Part shown: piece after piece, positions 1 through 8,018 of the stretch
Position numbering within the stretch: position 1 is the stretch's first letter
How the letters are laid out: every line of letters begins with the position of its first letter
Origin: 2-01-FULL-45-10 sp964433975
Lineage (GTDB): Bacteria > Omnitrophota > Gorgyraeia > 2-01-FULL-45-10
Assembly (NCBI GenBank): GCA_964433975.1
Contig: CAYSSS010000020.1
Coordinates: forward strand, 1-26,054
DNA: 26,054 nucleotides
Reading direction: 5' to 3'
The notes under the pieces: model-generated
Seen by the model: the letters and a program-made list of their open reading frames with translations, nothing else
What the model was told of the DNA's origin: nothing
Databases searched by the model: none
Program-made: the position numbers and the translations under genes

Positions 1-1
1 G

Positions 2-1519
2 GCCACTCCCATAGTCGAGTGGACCTATAATGAAACCGAATTCCTGAATAATCTACCTAAAGCGGCAAGCCTGCACTTAGCGCTCACCCCGGCCTTGAGA
101 GCCAGCATACAGACGATCTTCGGCATAACGGTGGCCAACCAGATACCGTCTAACCTCGACTACCGAAAGTTCCTCTTCGATATGGTAGGTGACCCAGCTT
201 ATAACCAAGCCGCATTCTTTACGGCATTGCCCAAAGTTGTAAGCTTGCATAATGCGCTGAATGCCACCACTGCAACAAACAAGAACTCTTTCCTAATACT
301 ATACGGCGTTTCTGTGCAGTCGAGTATGGCGGCAGATACGCTGGCAGTCAAAAACTACAGAACAATCCTATTTGATACCACAGGCGGAAGCAGTTATAAC
401 GAAAGCGTATTTGTTGGCTTGCTCACTAAGGCCGTCAGCATCGATACAAAATTTGAGTCATCGACATATATCAACAAATTTAAGGTATATAGCGGCATAA
501 CGCTGAGCGGTGCTGCCGGCAGCGATTGTAAAACAAACCCGACATATCGGGGAATCTTGTTCGATACGGTATCCGGAGGCAGCTTTAATCAGTCGGATTA
601 TCTGAAAATCCTTGGAACGAATACACAACTTCATTATGTGCTTTCGGGCGATAATAATACGGACCCGTGGAATATTCAGAAGAGAATAGAGTTTGACAGG
701 ATGTATGGCGTTCTGCCAACAATGCAGGAGTTGTGGAATACAACAGCCTACATGAGTATTTTGAGCAAAATAATGGATCCGACGAAGACGGCTTATTTTG
801 ATAATATGCTTAAATTCGCTGCAGACCTTCATAATGCTTATGAGCTTGACGCGGCGCTCCAGAATTACCAGACTGAATTCTTTAATTGGTGCGGTGTAAA
901 TGTCAGTGATCCGGTAGAAGTCACTGCATATAGAGACAAGTTATTCGCGATAGTAACGACAGTGATGCCGAACGGACAACCTTATAATATCGGACAATTC
1001 GTGAATTGGCTGGATGTAAATTACGGAATAGCCCCGCTTGTTAAGACAGCCGCATCTCCTATGATGACTGCTTTACCCGCGACATCCGAGACGCTCGCGG
1101 CTCCCATTGTGGCACCGGAACCCATTACTGCACCCGTCTCTCCTGCGACTAATAATTCAGGGCTCGCCGATCGCCTGGCCCTTGAAAGCACGATCACCCC
1201 GGCCACCGATCCGAACGCTCCTTATACATACAGCTCGACCCTGGCAGGTAATCCTCTAGATACCACGAATCTTCTCCCTGCGCATTCTTCTCTGGCCGTT
1301 CCAAGCAGTTCACAACATGTGGATTTTCAACAGGAGCTCATAACGAGATCAATATTGGCTATGCCCGAAACCATGGGAGAGTATATCAAAGCATATCTTG
1401 CCGCAGAGCAGGCCGAATATGAAGAAGAGTATATAATAAAGGATGGAAGAAAGGCATATTTCTCACCGGAATTCGAAGCACTCATGGAGAAGTATCAGAA
1501 GGATTCCCAAAAAAAGTAA
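2..1519 (+). CDS. Repeat-containing protein of unknown function, 5'-truncated
   Basis: I do not recognise this protein. The reading frame is open from base 2, so the true start lies upstream; a TTG at 95 is only an internal codon. About 505 residues are visible. The first ~330 consist of roughly six degenerate repeats with a 58-70 residue period, each carrying a core like YRxxLFD...YNxxxFxxxLxKxxSLHxAL and often followed by a YGV/YGI or FGI motif. Cores containing YN or FN occur near visible residues 9, 67, 132, 195, 265 and 328. A Pro/Ala/Thr-rich linker follows (about residues 345-420), then an acidic, charged helical C-terminus ending in several lysines. The repeats suggest a helical solenoid, possibly the end of a large surface or scaffold protein. 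Export cannot be judged without the N-terminus. A terminator-like region and a promoter separate it from the downstream cluster. Confidence 0.8.
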   Translation, partial: ATPIVEWTYNETEFLNNLPKAASLHLALTPALRASIQTIFGITVANQIPSNLDYRKFLFDMVGDPAYNQAAFFTALPKVVSLHNALNATTATNKNSFLILYGVSVQSSMAADTLAVKNYRTILFDTTGGSSYNESVFVGLLTKAVSIDTKFESSTYINKFKVYSGITLSGAAGSDCKTNPTYRGILFDTVSGGSFNQSDYLKILGTNTQLHYVLSGDNNTDPWNIQKRIEFDRMYGVLPTMQELWNTTAYMSILSKIMDPTKTAYFDNMLKFAADLHNAYELDAALQNYQTEFFNWCGVNVSDPVEVTAYRDKLFAIVTTVMPNGQPYNIGQFVNWLDVNYGIAPLVKTAASPMMTALPATSETLAAPIVAPEPITAPVSPATNNSGLADRLALESTITPATDPNAPYTYSSTLAGNPLDTTNLLPAHSSLAVPSSSQHVDFQQELITRSILAMPETMGEYIKAYLAAEQAEYEEEYIIKDGRKAYFSPEFEALMEKYQKDSQKK

Positions 1520-1598
1520 GGCCGCTAATAGATTGCTTCGTCCTGCTTCGCTTCGCTCGCAGTCCTCGCAATGACAAAATGTCCAGCGGGGGCTTTTT
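1511..1598 (+). terminator. Possible terminator enclosing the dispersed repeat
   Basis: AAAAAG (1511-1516, at the end of the upstream coding region) can pair with CTTTTT (1593-1598), and CCGC (1522-1525) with GCGG (1586-1589). The repeat hairpin sits in the loop. A T5 tract ends the structure. The pairing is discontinuous, so this is a weak call, but it fits the boundary between two transcription units. Confidence 0.35.
1531..1575 (-). repeat. Dispersed palindromic repeat, copy 1 (reverse orientation)
   Basis: Read on the minus strand this begins GTCATTGCGAGG and ends CGAAGCAATC, the same ends as the copies at 24633-24669 and 25575-25612. The centre holds its own imperfect hairpin (CTGC...GCAG arms). 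It lies 11 bases after the stop of the repeat protein. It looks like a REP/MITE-type intergenic element, possibly acting as an RNA hairpin. Confidence 0.75.
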
Positions 1599-1601
1599 CG
1601 T

Positions 1602-1630
1602 TTGACAATAAACGCGCAACATGCTAACAT
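1602..1630 (+). promoter_or_regulatory. Sigma70-type promoter for the glucan cluster
   Basis: A consensus -35 TTGACA (1602-1607) is followed by a 17-base spacer and a -10 TAACAT (1625-1630). TG one base upstream of the -10 (1622-1623) makes it an extended -10. Transcription would start near 1637, leaving a leader of about 70 bases before the ABC binding-protein gene. The -35 sits between CGTTT and AAACG arms, which could be an operator. Confidence 0.65.
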
Positions 1631-1633
1631 TTT

Positions 1634-1650
1634 AGAATTATCGAAATTCT
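1634..1650 (+). promoter_or_regulatory. Inverted repeat at the predicted transcription start
   Basis: AGAATT (1634-1639) and AATTCT (1645-1650) form a 6-bp inverted repeat around a 5-base centre, at the expected +1 of the promoter at 1602-1630. The position suits a repressor operator. It is short and AT-rich, so chance is possible. Confidence 0.3.
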
Positions 1651-1704
1651 TTTGCGCATACACATGCATAGGAATAATACTATAATAAGTTGCGGAGGTG
1701 TGGC

Positions 1705-3096
1705 ATTAAAATAAGATTACTTTTACTGATCGTATTCACAGGCTTAATATTCGCCGGCTGCGCTAATAAGAGCTCCAAACCGCCGGACGACGAAGTTTCT
1801 GTATGGCATTGGATGGCTGACAGGGCAGACGTTTTTGACGTCCTCGCCGTTGAGTATAAAAAGCAAGCCGCTGTAAACGTAAGATTCGAAATACCTTCAG
1901 TGGTAGAGCAAGCCAATGGCGCTAAAAAATCGTTCAAAGTAAGAATAAAATTTGAATTATACGCGCCTACTCCGGCGTACACGTCTAAGATAATAGCCGC
2001 TGCCCAGGCCAATAAACTTCCCGATATATACGGCGTCCTCATGGAGATGAAGGACTTCGCGTCTTTGATAAAGGCCGGGCATGTTATGGACCTTACTCCT
2101 TACATGGAAGAGAATAACGGGGAGTGGAAATCGACCTTCTATAAGAGCGGGTTGGATATGAATACTTTCCATGAGGGTAATCAATACGGGGTGAAGCCCG
2201 GGATATACGGCGTACCTATTGACCTTAATAATATCCAGTTCATCTACAATCTCTCTCTGCTTAAGAAGGCCGGCTGGGATACATCCAAGATTCCGTCGAC
2301 ATGGGATGAGTTCATCGCCTTGGGCAAAATGCTTAAGAAGGCCGGCATTCCAGGCCTCGTGAGCGGTTGGGGAGAGCCATGGATGATACATTGTCTTGCC
2401 GATAATTTTGCGTGGAATATTATGGGAAGAGAAAAAGTATTGGCGACTATAAATGGCAAAATACCATATACGGATCCCTCGTGGAAACAGGTATTCACCT
2501 TATTCATGCAGATGCGGGACGCAGGTCTCCTTTCCAGCGGGATCGTCACTATGGTAAATAAAGAAGCCGAACAGACTTTCGCCAACGAAAGAGCCGCTAT
2601 CGCTTTTAACGGTTCATGGTGCGTAAATGTCTACGGAAGCATGAATCCGGATCTACATTATGTCGTAGCCCTGCCGCCAAGAGTGAATCTCGAAAATCCC
2701 ATGTACATATGGGGCGGCGCCACGAGCCTCGTAGTGAATAGCCGCTCGCAGATGAAAGAGGAAGCGGTAAATTTGTTGAAATGGCTGACTCAGGATAAAC
2801 AGCAGTGTTATCTGTCCAAAGAGACGCACAATATTCCATCTACCAACGCCTCCGCCGGTATTCTGACGGGCCCTATAACTCAATTTGTAGGCGGTATGGA
2901 TAATACGGTCCATCCGCGCCTCTTTCCGATAGAGGAGTTCCCGCTCGTAACAGAAGCATTTGATAAAGGTATACAGTCCATAATAATCGGCGAAGCAACG
3001 CCGAGTGAGGTTGCCGAAAGGGTACAGCAGATCAAGCTGGAAGAGACAAAGAAAGCTAAAAGATTCAAGGCGATAAGAGATAAAGAGGCGAAATGA
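1705..3096 (+). CDS. ABC sugar transporter solute-binding lipoprotein
   Basis: Extracytoplasmic binding protein of a CUT1-type carbohydrate importer (family 1 extracellular solute-binding protein). A lipoprotein signal, hydrophobic core then IFAGC, ends about 19 residues in. The mature part has the family's features: an early VWHWMAD strand, LPDIYGVLMEMKDF, GVPIDLNNIQFIYNLSLLKKAGW with STWDEF next to it, AIAFNGSW, and a WGGATSLVVN segment. The start is uncertain. A TTG at 1690 is in frame but lies upstream of the only good Shine-Dalgarno (GGAGG, 1694-1698), whereas an ATT at 1705 lies 6 bases after it and begins the signal peptide cleanly. I chose ATT; with TTG the protein gains five residues. 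The stop overlaps the next gene by 4 bases (ATGA). It is the first gene of the cluster and presumably binds an oligosaccharide in the periplasm. Confidence 0.85.
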   Translation: MKIRLLLLIVFTGLIFAGCANKSSKPPDDEVSVWHWMADRADVFDVLAVEYKKQAAVNVRFEIPSVVEQANGAKKSFKVRIKFELYAPTPAYTSKIIAAAQANKLPDIYGVLMEMKDFASLIKAGHVMDLTPYMEENNGEWKSTFYKSGLDMNTFHEGNQYGVKPGIYGVPIDLNNIQFIYNLSLLKKAGWDTSKIPSTWDEFIALGKMLKKAGIPGLVSGWGEPWMIHCLADNFAWNIMGREKVLATINGKIPYTDPSWKQVFTLFMQMRDAGLLSSGIVTMVNKEAEQTFANERAAIAFNGSWCVNVYGSMNPDLHYVVALPPRVNLENPMYIWGGATSLVVNSRSQMKEEAVNLLKWLTQDKQQCYLSKETHNIPSTNASAGILTGPITQFVGGMDNTVHPRLFPIEEFPLVTEAFDKGIQSIIIGEATPSEVAERVQQIKLEETKKAKRFKAIRDKEAK

Positions 3097-3986
3097 GTTC
3101 GATCCTTTTGCGTTTCAAGAAGATATCTCTGGGCTACTTATTTGTAATGCCGGCTTTGATAATGTTGTGCCTTTTCTATATATATCCTTTTCTCAAAGTG
3201 CTGCAGTTGAGTTTCTACCAATGGGACGGCATCTCTCCTAATATGATCTTCGTTGGCATCGATAATTTCCGCGATATAGTATTTGCCAACCCACCCTGGT
3301 GGCAGAGCCTCTGGCACGCCGCTTACATAACCATCCTTGCTTTAGTATTCCAAAATGGACTGGCGCTCATCCTGGCGCTCATAGTGGACAGGGGCATAAA
3401 ATACGGAAATATCTACAGGGTCATATTCTTCCTGCCGCCCGTACTTTCCGGGATAGTCGTAGGACTCATATGGAATTGGATCTTCAACGGTAATTACGGA
3501 CTACTAAATCACTGGCTTACGACGATCGGCTTAGGACATTTATCCAGGAGCTGGCTTGCGGACCCGAAAACAGCGCTTAACGCCGTGGCCGTAATACACA
3601 TGTGGAAAGGTTTCGGATGGGGGTTCATAATTCTTTTGGCGGGACTGCAGAATATTCCGAGGACTCTTTATGAGGCGGCGCGCATAGACGGCGCGGATAA
3701 CTGGAGTATATTTAAACACGTTACGGTGCCGCTCATGATTCCGGTATTTGCGCTCGTCATGGTTCTGACGGTTCTGGGCACGATGCAGATCTACGATATA
3801 GTGGTTTCAACCACCGGAGGCGGGCCCGGATATCATACCGAAGTCCCGGTGAGCAGGATCTTGGCCCGGATGTTATATTCTTCGCAATTCGGTTATGCCT
3901 GCGCCATGGGCCTTGTATTCGGCGCGATCTTGGTGATATTATCCCTCGTGCAGATGAAAACATCCAGGGCAATGACGCATACTTAA
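3093..3986 (+). CDS. ABC sugar transporter permease 1 (MalF/UgpA-like)
   Basis: Inner-membrane permease of a CUT1 sugar importer, 297 residues with about six transmembrane segments. The first segment (about residues 14-35) starts in LGYLFVMPALIMLCLFYIYP, typical of MalF/UgpA/MsmF proteins. The cytoplasmic EAA loop that docks the ATPase is present: EAARIDGAD from Glu194, followed by WSIFKHVTVPLM. Its ATG overlaps the binding-protein stop by 4 bases, which indicates translational coupling, and a GAGG ribosome site lies just upstream. No ATP-binding subunit is encoded anywhere in the window, so a shared MsmX/UgpC-type ATPase encoded elsewhere is expected, as in many CUT1 systems. Confidence 0.93.
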   Translation: MSSILLRFKKISLGYLFVMPALIMLCLFYIYPFLKVLQLSFYQWDGISPNMIFVGIDNFRDIVFANPPWWQSLWHAAYITILALVFQNGLALILALIVDRGIKYGNIYRVIFFLPPVLSGIVVGLIWNWIFNGNYGLLNHWLTTIGLGHLSRSWLADPKTALNAVAVIHMWKGFGWGFIILLAGLQNIPRTLYEAARIDGADNWSIFKHVTVPLMIPVFALVMVLTVLGTMQIYDIVVSTTGGGPGYHTEVPVSRILARMLYSSQFGYACAMGLVFGAILVILSLVQMKTSRAMTHT

Positions 3987-3998
3987 GAGGTGTGGCAA

Positions 3999-4850
3999 GT
4001 GGGGCGCAAAATAAATAAATATGTAGTAAGAGATTTCGCGGCCATGCTGGGATCGCATGCCGTATTGATACTCGTTTCGATAACCTGCGTATTTCCTCTT
4101 TTGTGGATGTTCTCCTCAAGCTTTAAGACACAGCAGACTATATTTAAAAACATGAGCCTTTGGCCCGGCGTATTCCACTGGGAGAACTACATAACAGCCT
4201 GGACAAGGGGCGGTTTCGGCATATACTTCCTGAACAGCGTATTTTATACCGTGACGGTCGTCAGCGGCCTGATCCTCATAGCGTCTCTCGCGGCCTACGC
4301 ATTTTCCAGGCAGAAATTCAAGGGGCAGAATATCATGTATTCCGTATTCCTTGCCGCTATGATGATACCGATCCCCGGCGCGTTTATAGCGCTTTATATA
4401 CTGCTTGTAAAATTAGGATTGGTCAATACGCGGCTGGGTTACATCCTGCCGCAGATAAATATAGGATTGTCGCTCGCCATATACATACTCAAGACGTTCT
4501 TTGATGAGATCCCGAAAGAGGTAGAAGAAGCGGCCATGGTTGACGGCTGTTCCACTTTAGGGATATGGTGGCACGTAGCCATGCCCCTTGCAAAACCCGC
4601 GATAGCGGTCATTATTATTTTCAATGCCCTCGCAGTATGGAACGAATATATCCTCGCTATGATCATCCTTCAGGACAAGGCGAAGATGCCGCTACAGCGC
4701 GGACTCATGATATTTCAAGGCGCGCATTTTACGGAGTATTCACTCCTCATGGCGGGCATCACCATATCGGTAATTCCAATCATCGTTATGTACCTCTTCA
4801 TGCAGAAATACATTATAGAGGGAATAACAGCTGGCGCGGTAAAGGGTTAA
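3999..4850 (+). CDS. ABC sugar transporter permease 2 (MalG/UgpE-like)
   Basis: Second inner-membrane permease of the importer, about 283 residues with six predicted membrane segments. CVFPLLWMFSSSFKT near the N-terminus and a cytoplasmic EAA motif (EEAAMVDGCSTLGIWWHVAMPL, Glu177 onward) are characteristic of the MalG/UgpE partner. A GTG at 3990 is in frame, but AGAGG (3986-3990) is better placed for the GTG at 3999, eight bases downstream, so I start there. It follows permease 1 by 12 bases. Together with the binding protein and permease 1 it would form a carbohydrate uptake channel lacking only its ATPase. Confidence 0.92.
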   Translation: MGRKINKYVVRDFAAMLGSHAVLILVSITCVFPLLWMFSSSFKTQQTIFKNMSLWPGVFHWENYITAWTRGGFGIYFLNSVFYTVTVVSGLILIASLAAYAFSRQKFKGQNIMYSVFLAAMMIPIPGAFIALYILLVKLGLVNTRLGYILPQINIGLSLAIYILKTFFDEIPKEVEEAAMVDGCSTLGIWWHVAMPLAKPAIAVIIIFNALAVWNEYILAMIILQDKAKMPLQRGLMIFQGAHFTEYSLLMAGITISVIPIIVMYLFMQKYIIEGITAGAVKG

Positions 4851-4860
4851 AAATAATACT

Positions 4861-5391
4861 ATGAAATCCGGTAGAATTTTAAAGCTAATTTTGATTTTGG
4901 CGATGGTCGGCACGAGTGTTCATTGCGTCGCGCAGGAAGCCGCACAACCTGATGCCGCAAACCCGGAAACCGCACAACCTGATACCGCGAAGTACGACTT
5001 CTCAGACTCTTCGCACTGGAACCTTACGATAAGCGCATGGGAGCATCTGGCCGAGAAGGATTTTGACGGCGTATCAGCCTACGCGCTTAAATGCATCGAG
5101 CTTTACGAAGAGAAAGCTCTATTGATGGCGCGCGGCATGACGACCTTTCTGCGGTTCGGCCATGAAGACGACTGCGCCCTGGTGAATGATGTAGCCACGG
5201 CGCATTATATCATCGGCGAAGCCCTTATGAAGCAGGGAAAAAATGATGAGGCGATAAAGGAATTCAACTACACTATTGAGAATTACCCTTATGCGCAATG
5301 CTGGGATCCGAAAGGGTGGTTCTGGAAGGTAGCCCAGATCAGCAAGAAGAACATTGATAAGATAAGCAAGGCGAAGGGGGCCGTTAATTGA
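4861..5391 (+). CDS. Exported TPR-like protein
   Basis: A 176-residue protein with a Sec signal peptide (about residues 1-25, positively charged start then LKLILILAMVGTSVH). A short linker follows in which a 10-residue Ala/Gln/Pro/Asp unit occurs twice (DNA period 30 bases, 4936-4958 and 4966-4988). The rest is helical and TPR-like: HLAEKDFDGVSAYALKCIELY, then AHYIIGEALMKQGKNDEAIKEFNYTIENYPYAQC, which matches the TPR consensus (G-x-A, Y/F, P at helix end). It probably acts as a periplasmic scaffold or partner of the next-door glycosidase, whose TTG start overlaps its stop by 4 bases. No clear Shine-Dalgarno lies directly before its ATG; it may be translated by coupling to permease 2, which ends 10 bases upstream. 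No catalytic motif is visible. Confidence 0.8.
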   Translation: MKSGRILKLILILAMVGTSVHCVAQEAAQPDAANPETAQPDTAKYDFSDSSHWNLTISAWEHLAEKDFDGVSAYALKCIELYEEKALLMARGMTTFLRFGHEDDCALVNDVATAHYIIGEALMKQGKNDEAIKEFNYTIENYPYAQCWDPKGWFWKVAQISKKNIDKISKAKGAVN

Positions 5392-7316
5392 AGAGGGTAC
5401 TCTTTTTATTCGTGTTTATCTTTATAATTCTGGCGATAGTCGTGGTATGGGGCTTCAAAAAGACAGTTTCGGCATTAACGCCGCATGCGCAATTTGCTCT
5501 GTATGATGACGGTCTTGAGGAAGTGGTCGATTATGATAAATACGGCGTCTTTGAGAATGAAGGCAAGGCCGATTACAAATATAAGATAAAGAACAGAGCC
5601 GAGCTGGCGGCCGCGTCAGGCGAAGGCGTTTATCCCAACACGCAGGCCTACAAAGATCCGGTCTATAAGGAGCTGCAAAAAGAGAATAAGTTAAATGGCG
5701 ACCAGTGGAGCTTCGTAAGCAACGACGATCCGAAACTCTTCTTTTATAAGTGGGCCACTCTTAACAATGAGAGCGCCGGCGTAAAGCAGTTTTATACATC
5801 GCTGGCTCTTGAGGAAGGAGGCCAGGCGGCCCAGTCGATAAAGGGTTACTTCAGCCTCATGGTGAATTATCCCAAGACTGTAAGTTTCACATATTGGAAT
5901 ACGCCCTGGTATCCTTCCGCCGCGTGCATTACCAATATAAAGTACCTTACCCGTAAGTACCCTTTGCTTGGCATGAAGCTGGTGGGTGAAGATATAAGAA
6001 TAGAGAACGGCTTTGACCAGGACCCCACAAACGATATATTTTATGTCTCTCCCGGCCGCATGATAAAGTGCAAACCGAGAGATCTATTGGAGAGAAGAGA
6101 CGATTCGAGATTAAGATCCGTCAAGAGAAGGATCGGCGGAAAGCATGTGTCGCTCTTACAATACGCCAGCGGCGACTGGCAGCTTAAGGTAGACGATAAA
6201 CCCTTTATAGTGAAGGCTGTAGCTTACGCTCCGACGAAGATAGGGGAGAGCCCGGACGAAGGCACTTTGACGGACTGGACGAAATCCGGCTTCGATCCTT
6301 ACAAGGTCTGGGTTGACGCGAACCATAATAACGTGCAGGATCCGAATGAAAAGAACGTCGGAGATTTTAAGCTTATAAAAGATATGGGCGCTAACGCCCT
6401 AAGGATATACGACCATAAGGGGAATTCCAATAAAGACGTATATGCCGACCTGTACTCGAAATACGGCATCATGGTGGTGATGGGGGATCTCCTCGGGACT
6501 TACGCGGTAGGAAGCGGGGTCAGCTGGTATCGCGGTACCAATTACGCCGATCCAGTACAGCAGGAGAGGCTCAAAGAGCGCGTTCGCAAAATGGTCGAAA
6601 CCTACAAGAATGAACCTTATATATTGGTATGGATGTTAGGAAATGAGACCAATTACGGAGTGGCAAATAGCTCGAAGAGATTTCCCAGGCCCTTTTATAG
6701 CTTTGTAAATGAAGTGGCAAAGATGATCAAGGAGATCGATCCGAACCATCCCGTAGCTCTATGTAACGGCGACGCCCTGTATCTCGATATCTTCTCAGAG
6801 CTCTGTCCCGACGTGGATATTCTCGGAATGAACAGCTACAGAGGGTGGCATGGCTTCGGAGTCTGGCAGGACGTAAAGAGGTCGGCGGGTAAACCGGTCA
6901 TCATTACCGAATTTGGCGCTCCCGCTTACCTGGAGGAAGGCCGCGAGGGAACTACTGAAGCTGAAGAGGCTCAGGCTGAATATCACAAAGGCGCATGGCG
7001 CGACATCCTATACAACAGCGCGGGATATGGTTCCGGAAACGCGCTGGGTGGGGTCATATTTGAATGGGTAGATGAGTGGTGGAAAGCGTATGAACCGGCA
7101 TTGCACGATAGCCACAAACAGTGGCCCGGGCCCGTTAAAGGGGGATGGTTCTATGAGGAATGGCTAGGGTTGACGTCACAGGGTGACGGCAAGCACAGTC
7201 CATACCTGAGGCAGCTCAGGAAGGGCTACTACGCCTATAAGGAGATGTGGAACCCAGATATTAGTGACAAACTGCGTAGGTTATGGTATAATATCGTTGT
7301 TTATATGTGTCTCTAA
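5388..7316 (+). CDS. Membrane-anchored clan GH-A glycoside hydrolase (GH2/GH5-like TIM barrel)
   Basis: A 642-residue envelope enzyme. Residues 3-22 form an uncleaved-looking signal anchor. Residues ~30-260 form an N-terminal domain I do not recognise. The TIM barrel follows, beginning WQLKVDDKPFIVKAVAYAPTKIG, a hallmark of the GH2-catalytic/GH72-like barrel. Clan GH-A catalytic residues are visible: Glu420 in MLGNETNYG (acid/base) and Glu508 in IITEFGAPAY (nucleophile). A conserved GGVIFEWVDEWWKA segment lies near the C-terminus. The barrel is paralogous to the enzyme at 8742. The TTG start is supported by AAGGGGG (5374-5380), seven bases upstream, and overlaps the TPR gene. The context suggests a beta-glucan substrate, hydrolysed or transglycosylated in the periplasm, but the linkage cannot be read from sequence. 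The 3' end of the gene overlaps a promoter for the next gene. Confidence 0.82.
   Translation: MKRVLFLFVFIFIILAIVVVWGFKKTVSALTPHAQFALYDDGLEEVVDYDKYGVFENEGKADYKYKIKNRAELAAASGEGVYPNTQAYKDPVYKELQKENKLNGDQWSFVSNDDPKLFFYKWATLNNESAGVKQFYTSLALEEGGQAAQSIKGYFSLMVNYPKTVSFTYWNTPWYPSAACITNIKYLTRKYPLLGMKLVGEDIRIENGFDQDPTNDIFYVSPGRMIKCKPRDLLERRDDSRLRSVKRRIGGKHVSLLQYASGDWQLKVDDKPFIVKAVAYAPTKIGESPDEGTLTDWTKSGFDPYKVWVDANHNNVQDPNEKNVGDFKLIKDMGANALRIYDHKGNSNKDVYADLYSKYGIMVVMGDLLGTYAVGSGVSWYRGTNYADPVQQERLKERVRKMVETYKNEPYILVWMLGNETNYGVANSSKRFPRPFYSFVNEVAKMIKEIDPNHPVALCNGDALYLDIFSELCPDVDILGMNSYRGWHGFGVWQDVKRSAGKPVIITEFGAPAYLEEGREGTTEAEEAQAEYHKGAWRDILYNSAGYGSGNALGGVIFEWVDEWWKAYEPALHDSHKQWPGPVKGGWFYEEWLGLTSQGDGKHSPYLRQLRKGYYAYKEMWNPDISDKLRRLWYNIVVYMCL
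7264..7292 (+). promoter_or_regulatory. Internal promoter for the CBM genes
   Basis: GTGACA (7264-7269; 5 of 6 to the -35 consensus), a 17-base spacer and a perfect TATAAT (7287-7292) preceded by TGG, an extended -10. It lies inside the last codons of the GH-A gene. Transcription would start near 7299, giving a ~43-base leader with an AGGGG ribosome site before the ATG at 7342. It has the best -10 element seen in the window. Confidence 0.6.
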
Positions 7317-7341
7317 ATAGAAGGAAAGAGAGGGGAAAGAT

Positions 7342-7998
7342 ATGAAAAAGGTAATCTGTAGCTTAGTAATCGCGGTATTCTTCGCTGTGCCGTTAATGGC
7401 GCAAGCGATTGAAAAGGCCGATGAGAGTGGGAGCGAAGCCGTTGTGGTGGTAGCGCAAGAGAGCGCGGAAACTCCGGCAGCGAATAAGTCGTTCAACATA
7501 TACACCGAAAAGATGAACGTCAAAAATCATTACATTCCTTCAGGATGGATGGGTGATTACGGCGACCTTAAGTTTAACGACGGTTGGTCGGAGAATACGC
7601 ACAGCGGCAACTCATGTATGGAGATCAAGTACAGCGCCAGAGGGGCTCAGGGAGCTGGATGGGCCGGTATCTACTGGCAGAACCCCGCGAATAACTGGGG
7701 CAGCCAGATGGGCGGATACGACCTATCCGGATACAACAAGCTGACATTCTGGGCAAGGGGCGCAAAAGGCGGCGAGGTCATCTCCGAGTTTAAGGTCGGA
7801 GGCATGAGCGGCACCTATTCGGATTCCGATTCTACTTCCATCGGGCCGATCACGCTCACGAAAGACTGGAAGCAGTATAATCTGGACCTTAAGGGATTGG
7901 ACCTTTCCTACATAAGCGGCGGCTTCGCGTTCACCGCCTCTTCGCAGAACAATCCTGAAGGCTTTGTGATCTATTTAGACGACGTTAAGTTCGAATAA
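7342..7998 (+). CDS. Secreted jelly-roll carbohydrate-binding protein
   Basis: A 218-residue protein with a Sec signal peptide (MKKVICSLVIAVFFAVPLMAQA, cleavage near residue 20-22) and one beta-sandwich module of about 165 residues. Features typical of CBM jelly rolls: NHYIPSGWMGDYGDLKF at the start, an aromatic-rich GAGWAGIYWQNPANNWG strand suited to stacking on sugars, and a terminal IYLDDVKFE, the usual last strand of CBM4/9/11/30-type folds. There is no catalytic domain, so it is a stand-alone glycan-binding protein. It is followed 20 bases later by a paralog with a lipoprotein signal, roughly 60% identical over the module by eye. A strong promoter directly upstream suggests it is made in larger amounts than its neighbours, as expected for a binding protein. 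Confidence 0.8.
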   Translation: MKKVICSLVIAVFFAVPLMAQAIEKADESGSEAVVVVAQESAETPAANKSFNIYTEKMNVKNHYIPSGWMGDYGDLKFNDGWSENTHSGNSCMEIKYSARGAQGAGWAGIYWQNPANNWGSQMGGYDLSGYNKLTFWARGAKGGEVISEFKVGGMSGTYSDSDSTSIGPITLTKDWKQYNLDLKGLDLSYISGGFAFTASSQNNPEGFVIYLDDVKFE

Positions 7999-8018
7999 CA
8001 ACATACCGGGGGTTTTCT

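Noticed and set aside
95..97. TTG as the start of the first gene
   Set aside because: The same frame is open to the window edge and another copy of the internal repeat lies upstream, so this is an internal codon.
458..832. 124-residue open frame on the minus strand
   Set aside because: It is antisense to a strong coding frame, with no recognisable motif and no ribosome site; the same applies to all other minus-strand frames.
1531..1575. CRISPR-like repeat
   Set aside because: The three copies are far apart, differ in their centres and have no spacers; they are dispersed elements, not an array.
1681..1686. A perfect TATAAT just before the binding-protein gene
   Set aside because: No -35-like element lies 16-18 bases upstream, and transcription would begin at about 1693, inside the ribosome site.
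4919..4922. Cys in the signal peptide of the TPR-like protein as a lipidation site
   Set aside because: The preceding residues (SVH) do not fit a lipobox; an ordinary signal peptide is more likely.
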